Part shown: positions 14,806 through 24,179 of the stretch, in pieces | Position numbering within the stretch: the first letter of the stretch is position 1 | Layout: the number at the start of each line of letters is the position of its first letter | Assembly: GCA_903864485.1 (NCBI GenBank) | Contig: CAIPGD010000122.1 | Location: 1 to 38,035 of the forward strand | DNA length: 38,035 nucleotides | From: an uncultured bacterium | GTDB lineage: Bacteria; Pseudomonadota; Gammaproteobacteria; Burkholderiales; Burkholderiaceae_E | Reading direction: 5' to 3' | Made by a program: the position numbers and the translations under genes | The notes under the pieces: model-generated | What the model was told of the DNA's origin: nothing | Database searches by the model: none | Seen by the model: only the letters and a program-made list of their open reading frames with translations

Positions 14806-16650
14806 TTACAGGCGGTCGATCAAATCTGACAGTAACAATCGATCCAACAACATGTTCCGCATTTCGCAGCTTGTCTCTGGGACGAGAACGCAGGCGTTGC
14901 ACGCCGCGCCGTTTACCAATGATCCATCGAAATGGGCCTGAGGTCCGCTCTCAGAACAGATCGGGTCGTTCGAGCAAACCTGCATCTTTTCAATCGCCGA
15001 TCTCAATAATCCGACGATCTTTGGTGCCATGGCGACCAGACCGCCGAGCGATCCCTGTGCCCCAGACGACGAGGTGTAGATCAGGATGCCAAGGCGTCCG
15101 ATTGTGTTCTGGGCTGTGTCCAACGGAAGCGCATAGACTCGTTCCTTTATTGACGTTGCTGGATACCCGCACTGCAAAGCGATTTCAGACATCAGACCGT
15201 GCGAAAGTGAATGCAGAAAGGTATAGGCCCCGCCGGGGAACGTCGGAGAGTTCTTAAACTTGCCAGCCCAGTCGTGATAGGCTTCACGCAGCGCAGTTAT
15301 CCGTGACCTATTGAATTCTGACTGCACAATTTTCTCGACCATTGCGGCGTCGAACTGCAGAAAGATTCCTTCGCCGTTCTGCTCAATTGCGGGCAGCCAA
15401 TCTGCGTCCCCAAGGCTTGCCCCTTCGACCGCCAGCAGAACTTCTTCCAAGCTGCCGTCGGATGCGACGGGCGCCGGCTCCAGCCGAGTGAACCCGTACA
15501 GGCATGTCACCTCTGTCAGGCGCTTGACCGCCACAGCGCGAGTAAGCAGCCGTTCAAGGGTGTCGCCAGTTTTCCATTCATGTTCGTGCAGCGTGGTTGC
15601 GTGAAGCCTTGAGTCGATGGAATTTGTGCCGATGGTCTGTTTGCCAGACGCCAAGATGTCAAATTCTGCAATCTTTGGAGAACTTGATGTCGGGGTGTCA
15701 GGGTTCGCCGTATTTTTCATCTCTTGAATTCTGGAAAATAAAAGATGGGGATCGAACTTGCCAAGCGCGCTTGAAAGCGCGGGACTAAAGCTAAGGACGC
15801 CTATCAGTTGGTCGACGTTCGCAAGGGCTGACAAGCTGGCAAGGTTCGCCTTAATGATATCTCCAATCGGATCTGCCCCGATTGGCATCGAAATGACATT
15901 CGCCACTTGGGGAAAGTACGCGTTGGTCGCACCGCGCACCAAGAGCTTTAAATTCTCGGTGCAACCGTTTGGATCCACCGATGTATCGCCGAGCCATGGT
16001 TGATGCCCATTGCAACCCCCAAGAATACCTTCGGCAAAAAGGTATTCGAATTCAACCCGTGCACCACAATCACACTCAATGGACAGATCCTTTGGATCTG
16101 CGCTCGTTCCGCGATCCAAGAACCACATCGCCGACCGACAGCCAGTCTGCCCTTGCCCGCGATGGACAAGACCGCGCCAGTTGATGTCCTGCATATGACC
16201 CTTCTTGCATGCGGCAACAAAACGCATCGGCGTGGCGCTTACGGTCTTGGTTCCGTCGTTGAATTTGCCGGTTGCCCATTCAAGTTCCTTCCACTGGACC
16301 ATTCGGCGTCGCGATCCCCCGGTTGATGGAGCAGTGCCAGAGTCGGGGTCGCAAACAAACCACAGCGGAAAAACCAATGCGGGGACATCACGCTTCATTT
16401 TGTCGGCATCGTTCGTGGCGTAAGGCGGTTGACGCAGCGTGAGCCTGACTCCCTCTGCAAGCCTGCCGCTTTGTGTCAGGCTTCTTTCAAGCATCTCCTG
16501 GAGCCGTGGTTCAATAATGATCCTCGGTTCAATCTGTTGTCGCCACAAAGGTAGGCCGCCCACGATGATCGAACGCGAGGGAAGGTCGATCATTGCCCCT
16601 GGACCAAAGCCCATGATCATCTGACTCAGGCGAATTTCATTGTCGCTCAT
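14806..16650 (-). CDS. drmB: DISARM protein DrmB (DUF1998)
   Basis: A 614-residue protein with the DrmB signature at the N-terminus (QMIMGFGPGAMIDLPSRSIIV). The C-terminus is a DUF1998 domain (from LHSLSHGLMSEIAL near 480 to the end) with a cysteine cluster C559, C565, C584, C587 and the PETSCE motif. DrmB partners the helicase DrmA; the DrmAB complex is the core of DISARM and binds DNA with a single-stranded 5' end. AAGGA precedes the start, nine bases after the drmA stop. It is the last gene of the four-gene operon; a terminator-like hairpin follows at 14358-14394. Confidence 0.95.
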   Translation of the reverse strand: MSDNEIRLSQMIMGFGPGAMIDLPSRSIIVGGLPLWRQQIEPRIIIEPRLQEMLERSLTQSGRLAEGVRLTLRQPPYATNDADKMKRDVPALVFPLWFVCDPDSGTAPSTGGSRRRMVQWKELEWATGKFNDGTKTVSATPMRFVAACKKGHMQDINWRGLVHRGQGQTGCRSAMWFLDRGTSADPKDLSIECDCGARVEFEYLFAEGILGGCNGHQPWLGDTSVDPNGCTENLKLLVRGATNAYFPQVANVISMPIGADPIGDIIKANLASLSALANVDQLIGVLSFSPALSSALGKFDPHLLFSRIQEMKNTANPDTPTSSSPKIAEFDILASGKQTIGTNSIDSRLHATTLHEHEWKTGDTLERLLTRAVAVKRLTEVTCLYGFTRLEPAPVASDGSLEEVLLAVEGASLGDADWLPAIEQNGEGIFLQFDAAMVEKIVQSEFNRSRITALREAYHDWAGKFKNSPTFPGGAYTFLHSLSHGLMSEIALQCGYPATSIKERVYALPLDTAQNTIGRLGILIYTSSSGAQGSLGGLVAMAPKIVGLLRSAIEKMQVCSNDPICSESGPQAHFDGSLVNGAACNACVLVPETSCEMRNMLLDRLLLSDLIDRL

Positions 16651-16659
16651 TCTTTTTCC

Positions 16660-19600
16660 TTAACTCTTAAGCGGTCGGGCATTCGGGCCACAAATATCCA
16701 GCCTTACAACTGGCTCAACATCCCGCATGGATCTCCCTGCTGTGAAAAGCTGCCTCTCAGGGTCAAGGGTTTTGGTTTGGGGATCCAGAACGTCCTGCAG
16801 AAGACTGTTCTGACCGCGCCGATTGTAGCTAAGCCGTCCCCCGTTGCCGGTCTGCGATGATGCCGTCCTGGACCACACGTCGGCAAGCGAAGCGATTTGC
16901 CGTTCAAGGTCGGCGGGTACATCGGTGAATGGAGCAGCGCGCTCCATAATATAGGAAAGCGCTTGATCATAGACCGTTTGAGGTAAGGTGAATGCCCCGG
17001 CCGCTTCGTCACCGCCATACTGGCGATCAGCATGGCGGATGATCGCTACAAGGACAGCAGCCAGAGCACGATCCAGCGCCCGGTCAGCCCAAGGGGTAAC
17101 GCTTGTCGCCTCGACCCCGCGGTAGAAACTTTCGTGGAAATACCCAAATCGTTCATAGTGCGCGCGGTCGCGAGGCTTGTGAACGTTCAGGAGAGAAAGG
17201 ACCAAGCCTGGTCGATTATGGTCTCGACCCACGCGACTTGTCGCCTGGATGTATTCGGCTGTTGCCTTCGGTTGGCCCATGACCACCATCAGCCCAAGCC
17301 TCGTGATATCCAGTCCGACAGAAATCATGTTCGTCGCAAGCGCGACATCGACAGCATCTTTTGATCCTGCCTTCGAATCCAGCCGCCGTTTTGATTTCGC
17401 CACATCGTCAGTGCTTTCGCGCGATGTCAGTTCTACCGGTGCAGCAATCTTGCGATTGGCGAACGGAATGTCGCCGGGGCTGATCCTTCGCCGCTCCGAG
17501 CCGTATCGCTGCGCGCGGTCGCGCACCTCGTCTTCCACGATTCGTCGAGCGCCACCAAGCTCCCGTAACGCATTGAAATAGCACATTGCCGTCATGTACG
17601 GATCGACTGAGTTTCCATCAACTGGCCCTTGCGCTTCAAATTCTGATTGCGCCGCCGCTTCAAGAGTCACAAGCGCGCGTAGGAAAACGAGTTTCGGTCC
17701 GCGCCCCAGTGCCGCCAAACCAATATACTTTCTGGCCGGATTAGCATCACTCGATGGAAGGGTTTCTGCGAAAAAGCTGTTGCGGCGGCTGATGCCAGGC
17801 GGAGGAAAGATCGCAGTTTCGCTTCGATCAAACAGTGCGCGGATCTGGGTTTGCGCTCGACGGACCGTCGCCGTCGACGCGACGATCTTGGGTCTAATTC
17901 TTGTCTCACCTTTGGTCCTCGTCGCCAAATAGTCGATCGCGGTTTCATAAAGCCCTGCAACTGTCCCCAGAGGGCCGGAAATCAGGTGAAGTTCGTCCTG
18001 CACGATCAAGTCTGGAGGATCCAGCTGCCAGCCGTTGTTCAGACGCGCGCCGCTCCGAGGTTCAGATGCGCCGTAAAAACCTTGGCCGTCGGCGCGGTCA
18101 ACGTGGCCGAAGAACGCTCCTGTCTGCCCAACCCAAGGCAAGGCCGCGAACTTGTCGATGGTCGCCACGATGAACGCCGGAAGTCGGCGATAGATTTCAT
18201 CGTCAGTAGCCAAAATTGGCAGGGGACGATTGCCTGTGAAATCGCAATCGACGTTCGGGCAAACAATCAGCATGCGCGATGGCACCTGTTCGTTTGGCCA
18301 GCATTTAAAGCTAGTGTGATCAAGGTTAGTGCCGCACCATGGGCAATTCCTGATCGGCGCGGGCGCAGGTCCGCTGCGCTTGCGATACGCGCGCACCCTT
18401 GTAACGGCGCGATCATCGCCAGTATCGCCCTTGCCACCCAGCTTGTTCGGGGATGCAGCTGAGCCGATCCACAGACCGATCTCGATGTCCCAATCGCCCA
18501 GCATTCGTCGGCCTTGGGTTTCCTTCCAGTCGTCTGAACAGCGCATCAATTCCAAAGCGCAGATCACGCCTGCCGCCCGGCCAAGTTGGTCTAGGGTCAG
18601 AAGGCGCAGTGTATAGCGCATGATCACAGTAACACCGGCGCCAAGCAAACCCGAAGCCCCAAGCCGCCGCAGAGCGATCGTGTAGGCCGCTAGGCCAAGA
18701 TAGGCTTCAGTCTTGCCACCACCGGTGGGGAAGAACAGCAGGTCAACGATTTCGCGGTCAGGGTGGGTCTTGTCGGTTAAACCTGACAGGTTGACCAGAA
18801 TAAACGCCAACTGGAAGGGTCGCCACTTCAGCGGTCCGATCTGATCCAGCGGTACCCCGCGTTCAGATGCAAAGCGGCGGCGACCTGCGGTTTCGACCGC
18901 TTCATTCATCGCTACAAAAGCCATGCGAGCCATGTCGTTAGTGAGCAGAAGTTCGATCCCAGCTTCCATCCGCGCCTTGCTCTCGGATTGGGCTTTGTTC
19001 AGGTCTTGTGCCATCTCGTAGCGACGTGGTTCACTTTTGAACCGATCTGCCAGTGAGGATTGGCTGGCAATCCAGTCGCTATATTGGCGGGGTAGCTCTG
19101 CAAGAGCCTCGCGCAGCGGTTGGGCACCAGCGCGTGCAGCTTCGCGCAGAGCGATCATATCGAAAGTGACACCGGTAATGCTCTCGTTCGGGGCGACGCG
19201 CTCCACCTCGGCCACAGGCATAGGCTCGGTACGAACGCGGCGAACGACACCGTCGGCGTCAATTTCATGCGCGCAGGCTGTATTGCGGCCAGCGGCGTAT
19301 TGCGGGACATCGTGGTAGTGCAAATCGTGCGTGCGAAGGTCGGGGTCGGTCGAGCGATAACCTGTCAGATCATAGCCTGCCACGATCCCTTGTGCACATT
19401 CCACCGTCATCCGCACCTGAAACGCATAAGACATTTCGGCAAACCGGCGGTTGCTGACAACAGCGCGGCGGTTCACCACGAAAACCGACAACGACCATAT
19501 GTCTAAATCCGGACCCTCGGCCTGGCGCATCTTTGTTTTTCGGCAAATCATCGATAGGTGCAACCAACCGGGGCGGTTGATCAGGGTCTTGCTGCCGTCG

Positions 19601-20112
19601 AGGTGAACCTCCCACTTGCCTTCCTTCAGAACCAGCTTGTGCTCGACGTGCCGGGGTCTTCGGCACCAACGTATTGGTTGATTAGCGGTGCGGGTCTCGG
19701 CCTCGAGGATTGCGTCATTGGGCATTGGTTCGGCGATGTAGTCGCCCCAATCGAGCGTCACCATGACCTCGGTCGCAGAAATCGGCAGCGAAGTTGATAG
19801 CCCGAGCGAGGTAGGCAAAAAGCGTTTGCGGGCGGTGTGGTCTTGCGCGCTGCCCTCGTCATCCGGGGCGGTGCTGGGCGGTTCGAGCCCAGCGAGGGTC
19901 TCTTCGGCCGGGGCGTCAACGTCGTCTTCGTCGAGTGGCGACGTGCCGTCCTGCGTGGGGGCGATCCAGCCGGTCAGATACCATTTCGACGGTTCCTCGG
20001 GCAGGATTTCCTCGGCCAGATCGGCATCTTCCGAGGTAGGGTTCGGGCCGATCAGGTCGCGACGCAATTTGGTCAGGATGGTTTCACGCACCGCGAGGGA
20101 GGTTTTGGTCAT
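16660..20112 (-). CDS. drmA: DISARM helicase DrmA
   Basis: A 1150-residue SF2 helicase. Walker A is FPTGGGKTE (461-469), the DExH motif DELH is at 706-709, and motifs V and VI are ATNMISVGLDI (926-936) and YIQATSRVGRD (954-964). A cysteine pair set (CPWC at about 590 and CPNVDC at about 618) lies between the first two motifs. The N-terminal 450 residues include an acidic stretch at about 54-90. This architecture is typical of DrmA, which with DrmB detects and translocates on invading DNA. Its start overlaps the drmMI stop by four bases (ATGA). Confidence 0.96.
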   Translation of the reverse strand: MTKTSLAVRETILTKLRRDLIGPNPTSEDADLAEEILPEEPSKWYLTGWIAPTQDGTSPLDEDDVDAPAEETLAGLEPPSTAPDDEGSAQDHTARKRFLPTSLGLSTSLPISATEVMVTLDWGDYIAEPMPNDAILEAETRTANQPIRWCRRPRHVEHKLVLKEGKWEVHLDGSKTLINRPGWLHLSMICRKTKMRQAEGPDLDIWSLSVFVVNRRAVVSNRRFAEMSYAFQVRMTVECAQGIVAGYDLTGYRSTDPDLRTHDLHYHDVPQYAAGRNTACAHEIDADGVVRRVRTEPMPVAEVERVAPNESITGVTFDMIALREAARAGAQPLREALAELPRQYSDWIASQSSLADRFKSEPRRYEMAQDLNKAQSESKARMEAGIELLLTNDMARMAFVAMNEAVETAGRRRFASERGVPLDQIGPLKWRPFQLAFILVNLSGLTDKTHPDREIVDLLFFPTGGGKTEAYLGLAAYTIALRRLGASGLLGAGVTVIMRYTLRLLTLDQLGRAAGVICALELMRCSDDWKETQGRRMLGDWDIEIGLWIGSAASPNKLGGKGDTGDDRAVTRVRAYRKRSGPAPAPIRNCPWCGTNLDHTSFKCWPNEQVPSRMLIVCPNVDCDFTGNRPLPILATDDEIYRRLPAFIVATIDKFAALPWVGQTGAFFGHVDRADGQGFYGASEPRSGARLNNGWQLDPPDLIVQDELHLISGPLGTVAGLYETAIDYLATRTKGETRIRPKIVASTATVRRAQTQIRALFDRSETAIFPPPGISRRNSFFAETLPSSDANPARKYIGLAALGRGPKLVFLRALVTLEAAAQSEFEAQGPVDGNSVDPYMTAMCYFNALRELGGARRIVEDEVRDRAQRYGSERRRISPGDIPFANRKIAAPVELTSRESTDDVAKSKRRLDSKAGSKDAVDVALATNMISVGLDITRLGLMVVMGQPKATAEYIQATSRVGRDHNRPGLVLSLLNVHKPRDRAHYERFGYFHESFYRGVEATSVTPWADRALDRALAAVLVAIIRHADRQYGGDEAAGAFTLPQTVYDQALSYIMERAAPFTDVPADLERQIASLADVWSRTASSQTGNGGRLSYNRRGQNSLLQDVLDPQTKTLDPERQLFTAGRSMRDVEPVVRLDICGPNARPLKS

Positions 20113-23100
20113 TCACCGGTCCGATCAAAAAGAGGGCCTGCGTCGAGGCCGAAATCTATCTGCCGCGCGCGGATGCGGTCCGTCGCGGCAGAGTGTGGGG
20201 CATCGGGGGCAGTAGCAATGGCGATGCCTGCATTTGCCTCGGCCGCATGGCGGGTGCGGTTGAGGTCGAGAAGGCGGGCCAGAACCTCATCCCGGAAGTC
20301 GCTGGGCCAGAACAGGCGGCCCTGATAGGTGAATTCCGTCTCGGTTTCCTCGGTCAGGAAGACCGGGTTGGCAGCCTCGGCCAGATCGTCCCAGCCATAG
20401 GCGCGCAGCACGGCGCGGTCCATGTCTGCATGGAAATCGCGCAGGCGTTGGATGGTCGGGTCGCTATCATAGGAGTCGTGGAAGCGGTTGTAGGTATGGG
20501 TCAGGCCTTTGTTTGCCTCGATCATAAATTGCGCGCGAAAGTCGTAATAGGTTTTGCCTGTGGTCTCCAAATCGTTTTCAGATCCGAAGCCGTTGGGGAA
20601 GGGGAATGTCGAGAAGCAGTCAGAGACGGAGTACCGCAGGTCATCCTTCATTGAGGAAGAAAAATAGTTTGCCCAAATTTCATGTGGACGCGATTGGACA
20701 AGGCCAAATGCGTCAAAGGTCTGAAAGGCGAAAATGACCGTTGAGTCTGCGAAAAGCACCTTCGTTGAAGATCGCCCGACTGCCAACTTGGTCGAAACAC
20801 GGCTTAGAACCAAGGCGTCAGAGAGGCCTGCAATCCCGACCGCGAGCGCACCACCAAAACGCCAGTGTTGCCACCATGGATGCGCAGCAACAGCCGTGTT
20901 TCTGGAACTCAACCGCTCTGGTTTAACTTTATTCTCAACGATTTCTAACAAGTCTGGCCAATCCGTTGCCACCGGGTCGGGATAGTCTCCCGGCACTACA
21001 CCGCTCCTGAGCCAATCCCGTCTCCGCTTCTCGCAAGCCTCGGTCCCGGCGTTCATAAACCATGATTGAAGGGTTGGGTCTCGCCGAAGCGGAAATTCTT
21101 CGAAATCGATCACATAGCGGTGGTGAAGATGACGGGGGCTATTGTTCACTTCTTCGCCGCCAAGATAAGGCTTGATCCGCTCTGCATTTCGCGGATCCTT
21201 GGCGGTCAGCCTTTCCATATCCTCCAGTGAGGATGTTGTCCCCTTGGATGCGGCCAAGTCGTCAAAAGTGAAGCCCATCCCGTAGACGTCTTGTCCGCGA
21301 AACGCCTTCCCCTCATTCGCCGTCAGCGGCATAGGGCTGTCATCGTTGTCGCCATTAACCAAGAAGGCCGACACTCGATCGACTGGTCGCCCGTCGATCC
21401 GCAGCGGCGGCACCCGTTTCGGCCGCTTCACCCCGTGCACCACCGACACGACCACCGCCGCCTCGCCCGGCCATTTCAGCCGCCGCACCGCCCGATAAAG
21501 TACCGTGCCATGGGCGATCATCTGACGCAGCCCGCTTTCGCGGGTGTCGCCCTGCGCGATGGTGTTCGACGCGATCAGGCCGAACCCGCCGCCCTTTCGC
21601 AACAGCCCCTCGGCCCGGCGGAAGAAATGCGCCACCAGATCGGCGTTGCCGTGGGTCTTGTCATGCCGCCATTGCAGCCACTGGCCGTATCCGGCGCGGT
21701 TGCCCTTGGCGATGGTGTTTTTGCCCGCAAAGGGCGGGTTGCCTACGATCAGGTCAAAGCCCGGATTGTCGCGCCCGAACACCTCGGGGAATTCGATCTG
21801 CCAGTGGAAGGGCGCGATGGGGTGATCGCCCGTCCGCAACTCGGCCGCCATGCGCGCCGCCACATCCCAACAATCGGCGGCGCGGCTGGTGAAGATGACC
21901 TGAAACGCCTCCAGCGCCTTTTTGCGGGCGGGGCCTTTCTCGGCGGAAAAGAAGGTGGAGACCAGCGCATCGCCGACGTTGCGGATGGTGGTCAGCTGTT
22001 CTTCCGCCCTGCGTAGCCGCACCTCCTGCAGGGCGAGCGACACGTCATCGGGCGCGGTGCGGATAGCCTGCCGACCCTCGCGCCATTTCGTGACGCGTTC
22101 CTTGATGTGGCCAACCAACAGGGGCTTGGCGATCTTGGCGTCCCAGGTCAGCGCGCCGATCTCGCCCTCGGTCAGGCCGACAAGGCTGTCGCCGGATTTC
22201 AGGGCATGGTCGAGGAAGGTGAATTCATGATCGCGGGCAAGGGTGGCCAGCCACAGCGACAGCCGTGCCAGGTCAACCGCCATCGGGTTGCGGTCAACAC
22301 CATATAGGCAGCGCTGGGCGACAAGGCGGCGGGCATGCAGATCCTCATCCTCATCCTGCGGCAGCGTGGGGCGCTGGGCAGGGTTCCGCTCCCACGCGCG
22401 GGTCAGGTGAGACGCAAGGGCGCGGCAGGTTTCCACCAGGAAGGCGCCGGAACCCATGGCCGGATCGCAAACCTTGATGTCAAGGATCTGATCGGGGGTC
22501 GGACCATCGCCGAGATGGAGGAGAACAGGCTCCAGCGCCTCGGCCACGATGGGTTGGGTCAGGCTGCGCGGTGTATAGTGCGACCCGCTTTCGCGCCGTT
22601 CATCGGTGGGTTGCAGGATGGGCGTGCCAGCAGGGGCGGCGCGTTTGTGGGGCGAGGCGCGTTCATCGACGATGGGATCAAGCGCTGCGGCCAGTTCCTC
22701 GACCGTCTTGGCGGCTTTCAGAGCGTCTTCCTGACGGCCGGTCAAGGCGGATCGCTGGCATTCCTCTTTCAGGTACTTCTTACGGTCGGCCGGTTTGGTG
22801 CCTAGAAGGACAGCCAGATCGACATAGACCGGGGTCTTATTGTTCTTGCCCGCTTTGATGGCCAGCATCGGGCCGCTGGCGCGTTCGACCCGGAAGCCCA
22901 TGACGGTTTCATAGACCGAGCCGATCTGTTCAACATCAAGGGCCTTGTAGGAGAGCCGATCACCCTTCAGCGAAAGCAGCCCCTCCAGCACGTTCAGGAT
23001 GCAGTTGTCGGAAATGCGCAGGACGCGGGCCTTGTCTTCCTTGGTCTTGCGGCCTTGCAGGAACAGGAACACGTCCGGATCGAACAGCCGCCCCCCGCGC

Positions 23101-24179
23101 GACCGAATGAAGCCGCTGCGATGGCCACTGTGGATCATCCCAAACAGCGCCAGCAACCTGCCCCAGCCCCCGACCCTCTCATCCATCGTGTCAGGGTTCA
23201 ACGCCCTGTCTTCCAGCAGGCGATCATAGAGGCCACGGGCCGAATAGTTTTCGTCATAGAGGACGCGGGCGGAATCCTCGGTCATCGAGGGCAGCAACTC
23301 GCGGTCTTCGGCGAAGAGGATAAAGACCAACCGCAGCAAGACGGTCAGCAGGCCTTCGTAAAGCTGGTCAGGGTCTTCGTCGGCGATGGTTTCGATCAGT
23401 GCGCGCGCATCATCGTCGGCGAGAAAGCCGCGCAAAAGTTCATGCAACGCGCCGAGGACCTGTTCGGCTAGGGTGATGGAGACGATGGCCTGCGCTTCGC
23501 GCGAGGCTTTCAGAACAGCGTGCAAGCGCATGTTCGCCGGAGCCGTGAACAATCGGTCTGTGCCCAGCGCCGATTTGAGGCCACCCAGCATGGAACGGCC
23601 AGCCACCGAAGTCAGATCGTGCAGAGGCCAGCCGATCCAACCTGCTGTTTCACCCCGTGGTGCATAGACAAGTCGCAGCTGAAGGTCGGAGAACAGGATG
23701 CCAACCTCGACACCGCTTTCCCGCAGCAAGCGTTCAAATCGCTGTTGGGGTGATGCTTCCCACCCGTCAAGAGCACCGCGGGCGTCTGGATCAGTCCCCG
23801 GATCCTCGGTACGCACAAGTAAAAGAACTCGATCCTCCGCCCGTGTGTCGATCAGCGCCAAGTCAGCGGAAAGCACGGTGTCCAGTTCGGGAAGAGCCAG
23901 CGTTGCAAGCTCTGGCAGCGATGGTCCACCTGGAGCACCAGCAATACGGCTGACCGGCCAACCGAGGATGGATTGCAGGAAACCCGAGGGATCGCCAACC
24001 GCCGGTTCCTCACGTGTGGTAGCGAGATGGGCAGCAATTTCTTGGCTGTCAAAGCGCGTCTGCTGCACGGGACTGATGCCAAGATCATCAAGGATGGGCC
24101 TGGCGAAAACCAAGCCTTCACGCTGGACGTGGTCAAGCCATTCAAATGGCGCGTACTTCAAGGGCTCGGCAATGATCAT
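20109..24179 (-). CDS. drmMI: DISARM adenine methyltransferase DrmMI
   Basis: A 1356-residue Eco57I/type IIG-like protein. A long N-terminal region precedes a gamma-class N6-adenine methyltransferase with RRESGSHYTP (about 528-537), AdoMet motif VCDPAMGSGAF (about 570-580) and catalytic NPPF (814-817). A C-terminal target-recognition-like half follows. DrmMI marks host DNA so DISARM ignores it; a Serratia homologue is reported to modify ACACAG. The ATG at 24179 is chosen over 24230 because it overlaps the drmD stop (TGATG) with GGAG just upstream. The N-terminal segment resembles restriction-type domains but no clear PD-(D/E)xK set is visible. Confidence 0.95.
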   Translation of the reverse strand: MIIAEPLKYAPFEWLDHVQREGLVFARPILDDLGISPVQQTRFDSQEIAAHLATTREEPAVGDPSGFLQSILGWPVSRIAGAPGGPSLPELATLALPELDTVLSADLALIDTRAEDRVLLLVRTEDPGTDPDARGALDGWEASPQQRFERLLRESGVEVGILFSDLQLRLVYAPRGETAGWIGWPLHDLTSVAGRSMLGGLKSALGTDRLFTAPANMRLHAVLKASREAQAIVSITLAEQVLGALHELLRGFLADDDARALIETIADEDPDQLYEGLLTVLLRLVFILFAEDRELLPSMTEDSARVLYDENYSARGLYDRLLEDRALNPDTMDERVGGWGRLLALFGMIHSGHRSGFIRSRGGRLFDPDVFLFLQGRKTKEDKARVLRISDNCILNVLEGLLSLKGDRLSYKALDVEQIGSVYETVMGFRVERASGPMLAIKAGKNNKTPVYVDLAVLLGTKPADRKKYLKEECQRSALTGRQEDALKAAKTVEELAAALDPIVDERASPHKRAAPAGTPILQPTDERRESGSHYTPRSLTQPIVAEALEPVLLHLGDGPTPDQILDIKVCDPAMGSGAFLVETCRALASHLTRAWERNPAQRPTLPQDEDEDLHARRLVAQRCLYGVDRNPMAVDLARLSLWLATLARDHEFTFLDHALKSGDSLVGLTEGEIGALTWDAKIAKPLLVGHIKERVTKWREGRQAIRTAPDDVSLALQEVRLRRAEEQLTTIRNVGDALVSTFFSAEKGPARKKALEAFQVIFTSRAADCWDVAARMAAELRTGDHPIAPFHWQIEFPEVFGRDNPGFDLIVGNPPFAGKNTIAKGNRAGYGQWLQWRHDKTHGNADLVAHFFRRAEGLLRKGGGFGLIASNTIAQGDTRESGLRQMIAHGTVLYRAVRRLKWPGEAAVVVSVVHGVKRPKRVPPLRIDGRPVDRVSAFLVNGDNDDSPMPLTANEGKAFRGQDVYGMGFTFDDLAASKGTTSSLEDMERLTAKDPRNAERIKPYLGGEEVNNSPRHLHHRYVIDFEEFPLRRDPTLQSWFMNAGTEACEKRRRDWLRSGVVPGDYPDPVATDWPDLLEIVENKVKPERLSSRNTAVAAHPWWQHWRFGGALAVGIAGLSDALVLSRVSTKLAVGRSSTKVLFADSTVIFAFQTFDAFGLVQSRPHEIWANYFSSSMKDDLRYSVSDCFSTFPFPNGFGSENDLETTGKTYYDFRAQFMIEANKGLTHTYNRFHDSYDSDPTIQRLRDFHADMDRAVLRAYGWDDLAEAANPVFLTEETETEFTYQGRLFWPSDFRDEVLARLLDLNRTRHAAEANAGIAIATAPDAPHSAATDRIRARQIDFGLDAGPLFDRTGE